Source of the DNA: Rhynchopus sp. YZ270_cl-10
Taxonomy: Eukaryota > Euglenozoa > Diplonemea > Diplonemida > Diplonemidae
DNA length: 64,000 nucleotides
NCBI GenBank assembly: GCA_964035575.1
Contig: OZ037920.1
Coordinates: 186,001 to 250,000, forward strand
Direction of reading: 5' to 3'
Shown: positions 63,791 through 64,000 of the stretch, one piece after another
Numbering within the stretch: position 1 is the first letter of the stretch
Layout: each line of letters begins with the position of its first letter
The notes under the pieces: generated by a model
What the model was told of the DNA's origin: nothing
Seen by the model: only the letters and a program-made list of their open reading frames with translations
The model's database searches: none
Position numbers and translations under genes: made by a program

Positions 63791-63934
63791 TAGTAGGATC
63801 GGTAGGTAAGTAAAAGGAAAAAAGGTTTTTTCGTTGACTGCACAATCCTCCTGTTTGAGGGATGATTGGCGACCGTACCGGTAATACTATTTCTCCTTTA
63901 AAGCAAGCTTCGTAGGAATAAAAGAAAAAAAAAA
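63791..63934 (-). repeat. Upstream block shared by two genes (copy 2)
   Basis: Partner of 36367-36492. CTCCTTTAAAGCAAGCTTCG is identical in both. It lies 200-345 bp upstream of the coiled-coil start codon. Confidence 0.6.
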
Positions 63935-63946
63935 GGAAACTGTAGT

Positions 63947-64000
63947 TGGTGATGCAGGCACCGATCCGACTGACCCACTGTACGGATGCCAGACCCCGGA
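63947..64000 (+). repeat. Dispersed repeat, family F, cut by the window edge
   Basis: GCAGGCACCGATCCGACTGA, then ACTGTACGGATGCCAG. ATCCG/CGGAT and GGCA/TGCC arms make a hairpin. Confidence 0.55.

Larger units (their letters stand above)
63592..64000. other. 5' flank of the coiled-coil gene
   Basis: A C/T-rich leader (on the gene strand) is followed by the shared upstream block (63791-63934) and a family F repeat running to the end of the window (63947-64000). Confidence 0.6.

Noticed and set aside
1-64000. tRNA or rRNA genes
   Set aside because: I looked for A/B-box pairs and conserved rRNA runs by eye and found none that fold convincingly. A tRNAscan-SE run giving no hits would confirm this.

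Overview
The window comes from the nuclear genome of a unicellular, flagellated eukaryote. The genes carry spliceosomal introns with a stereotyped signature: the donor is nearly always GTAT (most often GTATGT) and the acceptor is usually CACAG or TACAG. The intergenic DNA is full of long A/T homopolymers. Several products are purely eukaryotic: WDR70, ATG2, PRPF6, three cytosolic Hsp70s ending in EEVD, a mitochondrial carrier and DGAT2. An RSPH14-like radial-spoke protein implies a motile flagellum. I cannot name the species. Every protein gene I can support lies on the minus strand.

Layout. 1-14935: WDR70 (3 exons), 4.2 kb of repeat-rich intergenic DNA, then ATG2 (5 exons). 14936-31310: three Hsp70 genes interleaved with PRPF6 (4 exons), a secreted single-domain catalase-peroxidase-like enzyme, and RSPH14 (2 exons). 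Hsp70 copies 2 and 3 are almost identical and share an intron; copy 1 is intronless and lacks five residues of a conserved motif. 32430-36248: a protein built of about nine GIY-YIG-like modules, five encoded by a near-perfect 270-bp tandem array, then an atypical mitochondrial carrier. 36249-41655: a gene-poor 5.4-kb stretch with microsatellites and terminal-inverted-repeat or foldback elements. 41656-48262: DGAT2, then two paralogues with a ubiquitin-like N-terminus and a WD40-type propeller. 48618-54694: three tandem ankyrin-repeat genes; a foldback element between two of them can be dated against its empty paralogous site. 57596-63591: a coiled-coil gene with a possible alternative terminal exon and a 2.6-kb intron carrying a ~200-bp satellite array inside inverted repeats.

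Most genes are housekeeping (splicing, autophagy and lipid transfer, protein folding, lipid synthesis, transport) and do not form one pathway. The unusual material is the multi-GIY-YIG protein, the UBL-WD40 pair, the ankyrin array, and a population of short (about 35-110 bp) dispersed hairpin sequences in intergenic DNA and introns. In the best-defined hairpin family, stem pairing survives base changes in some copies.
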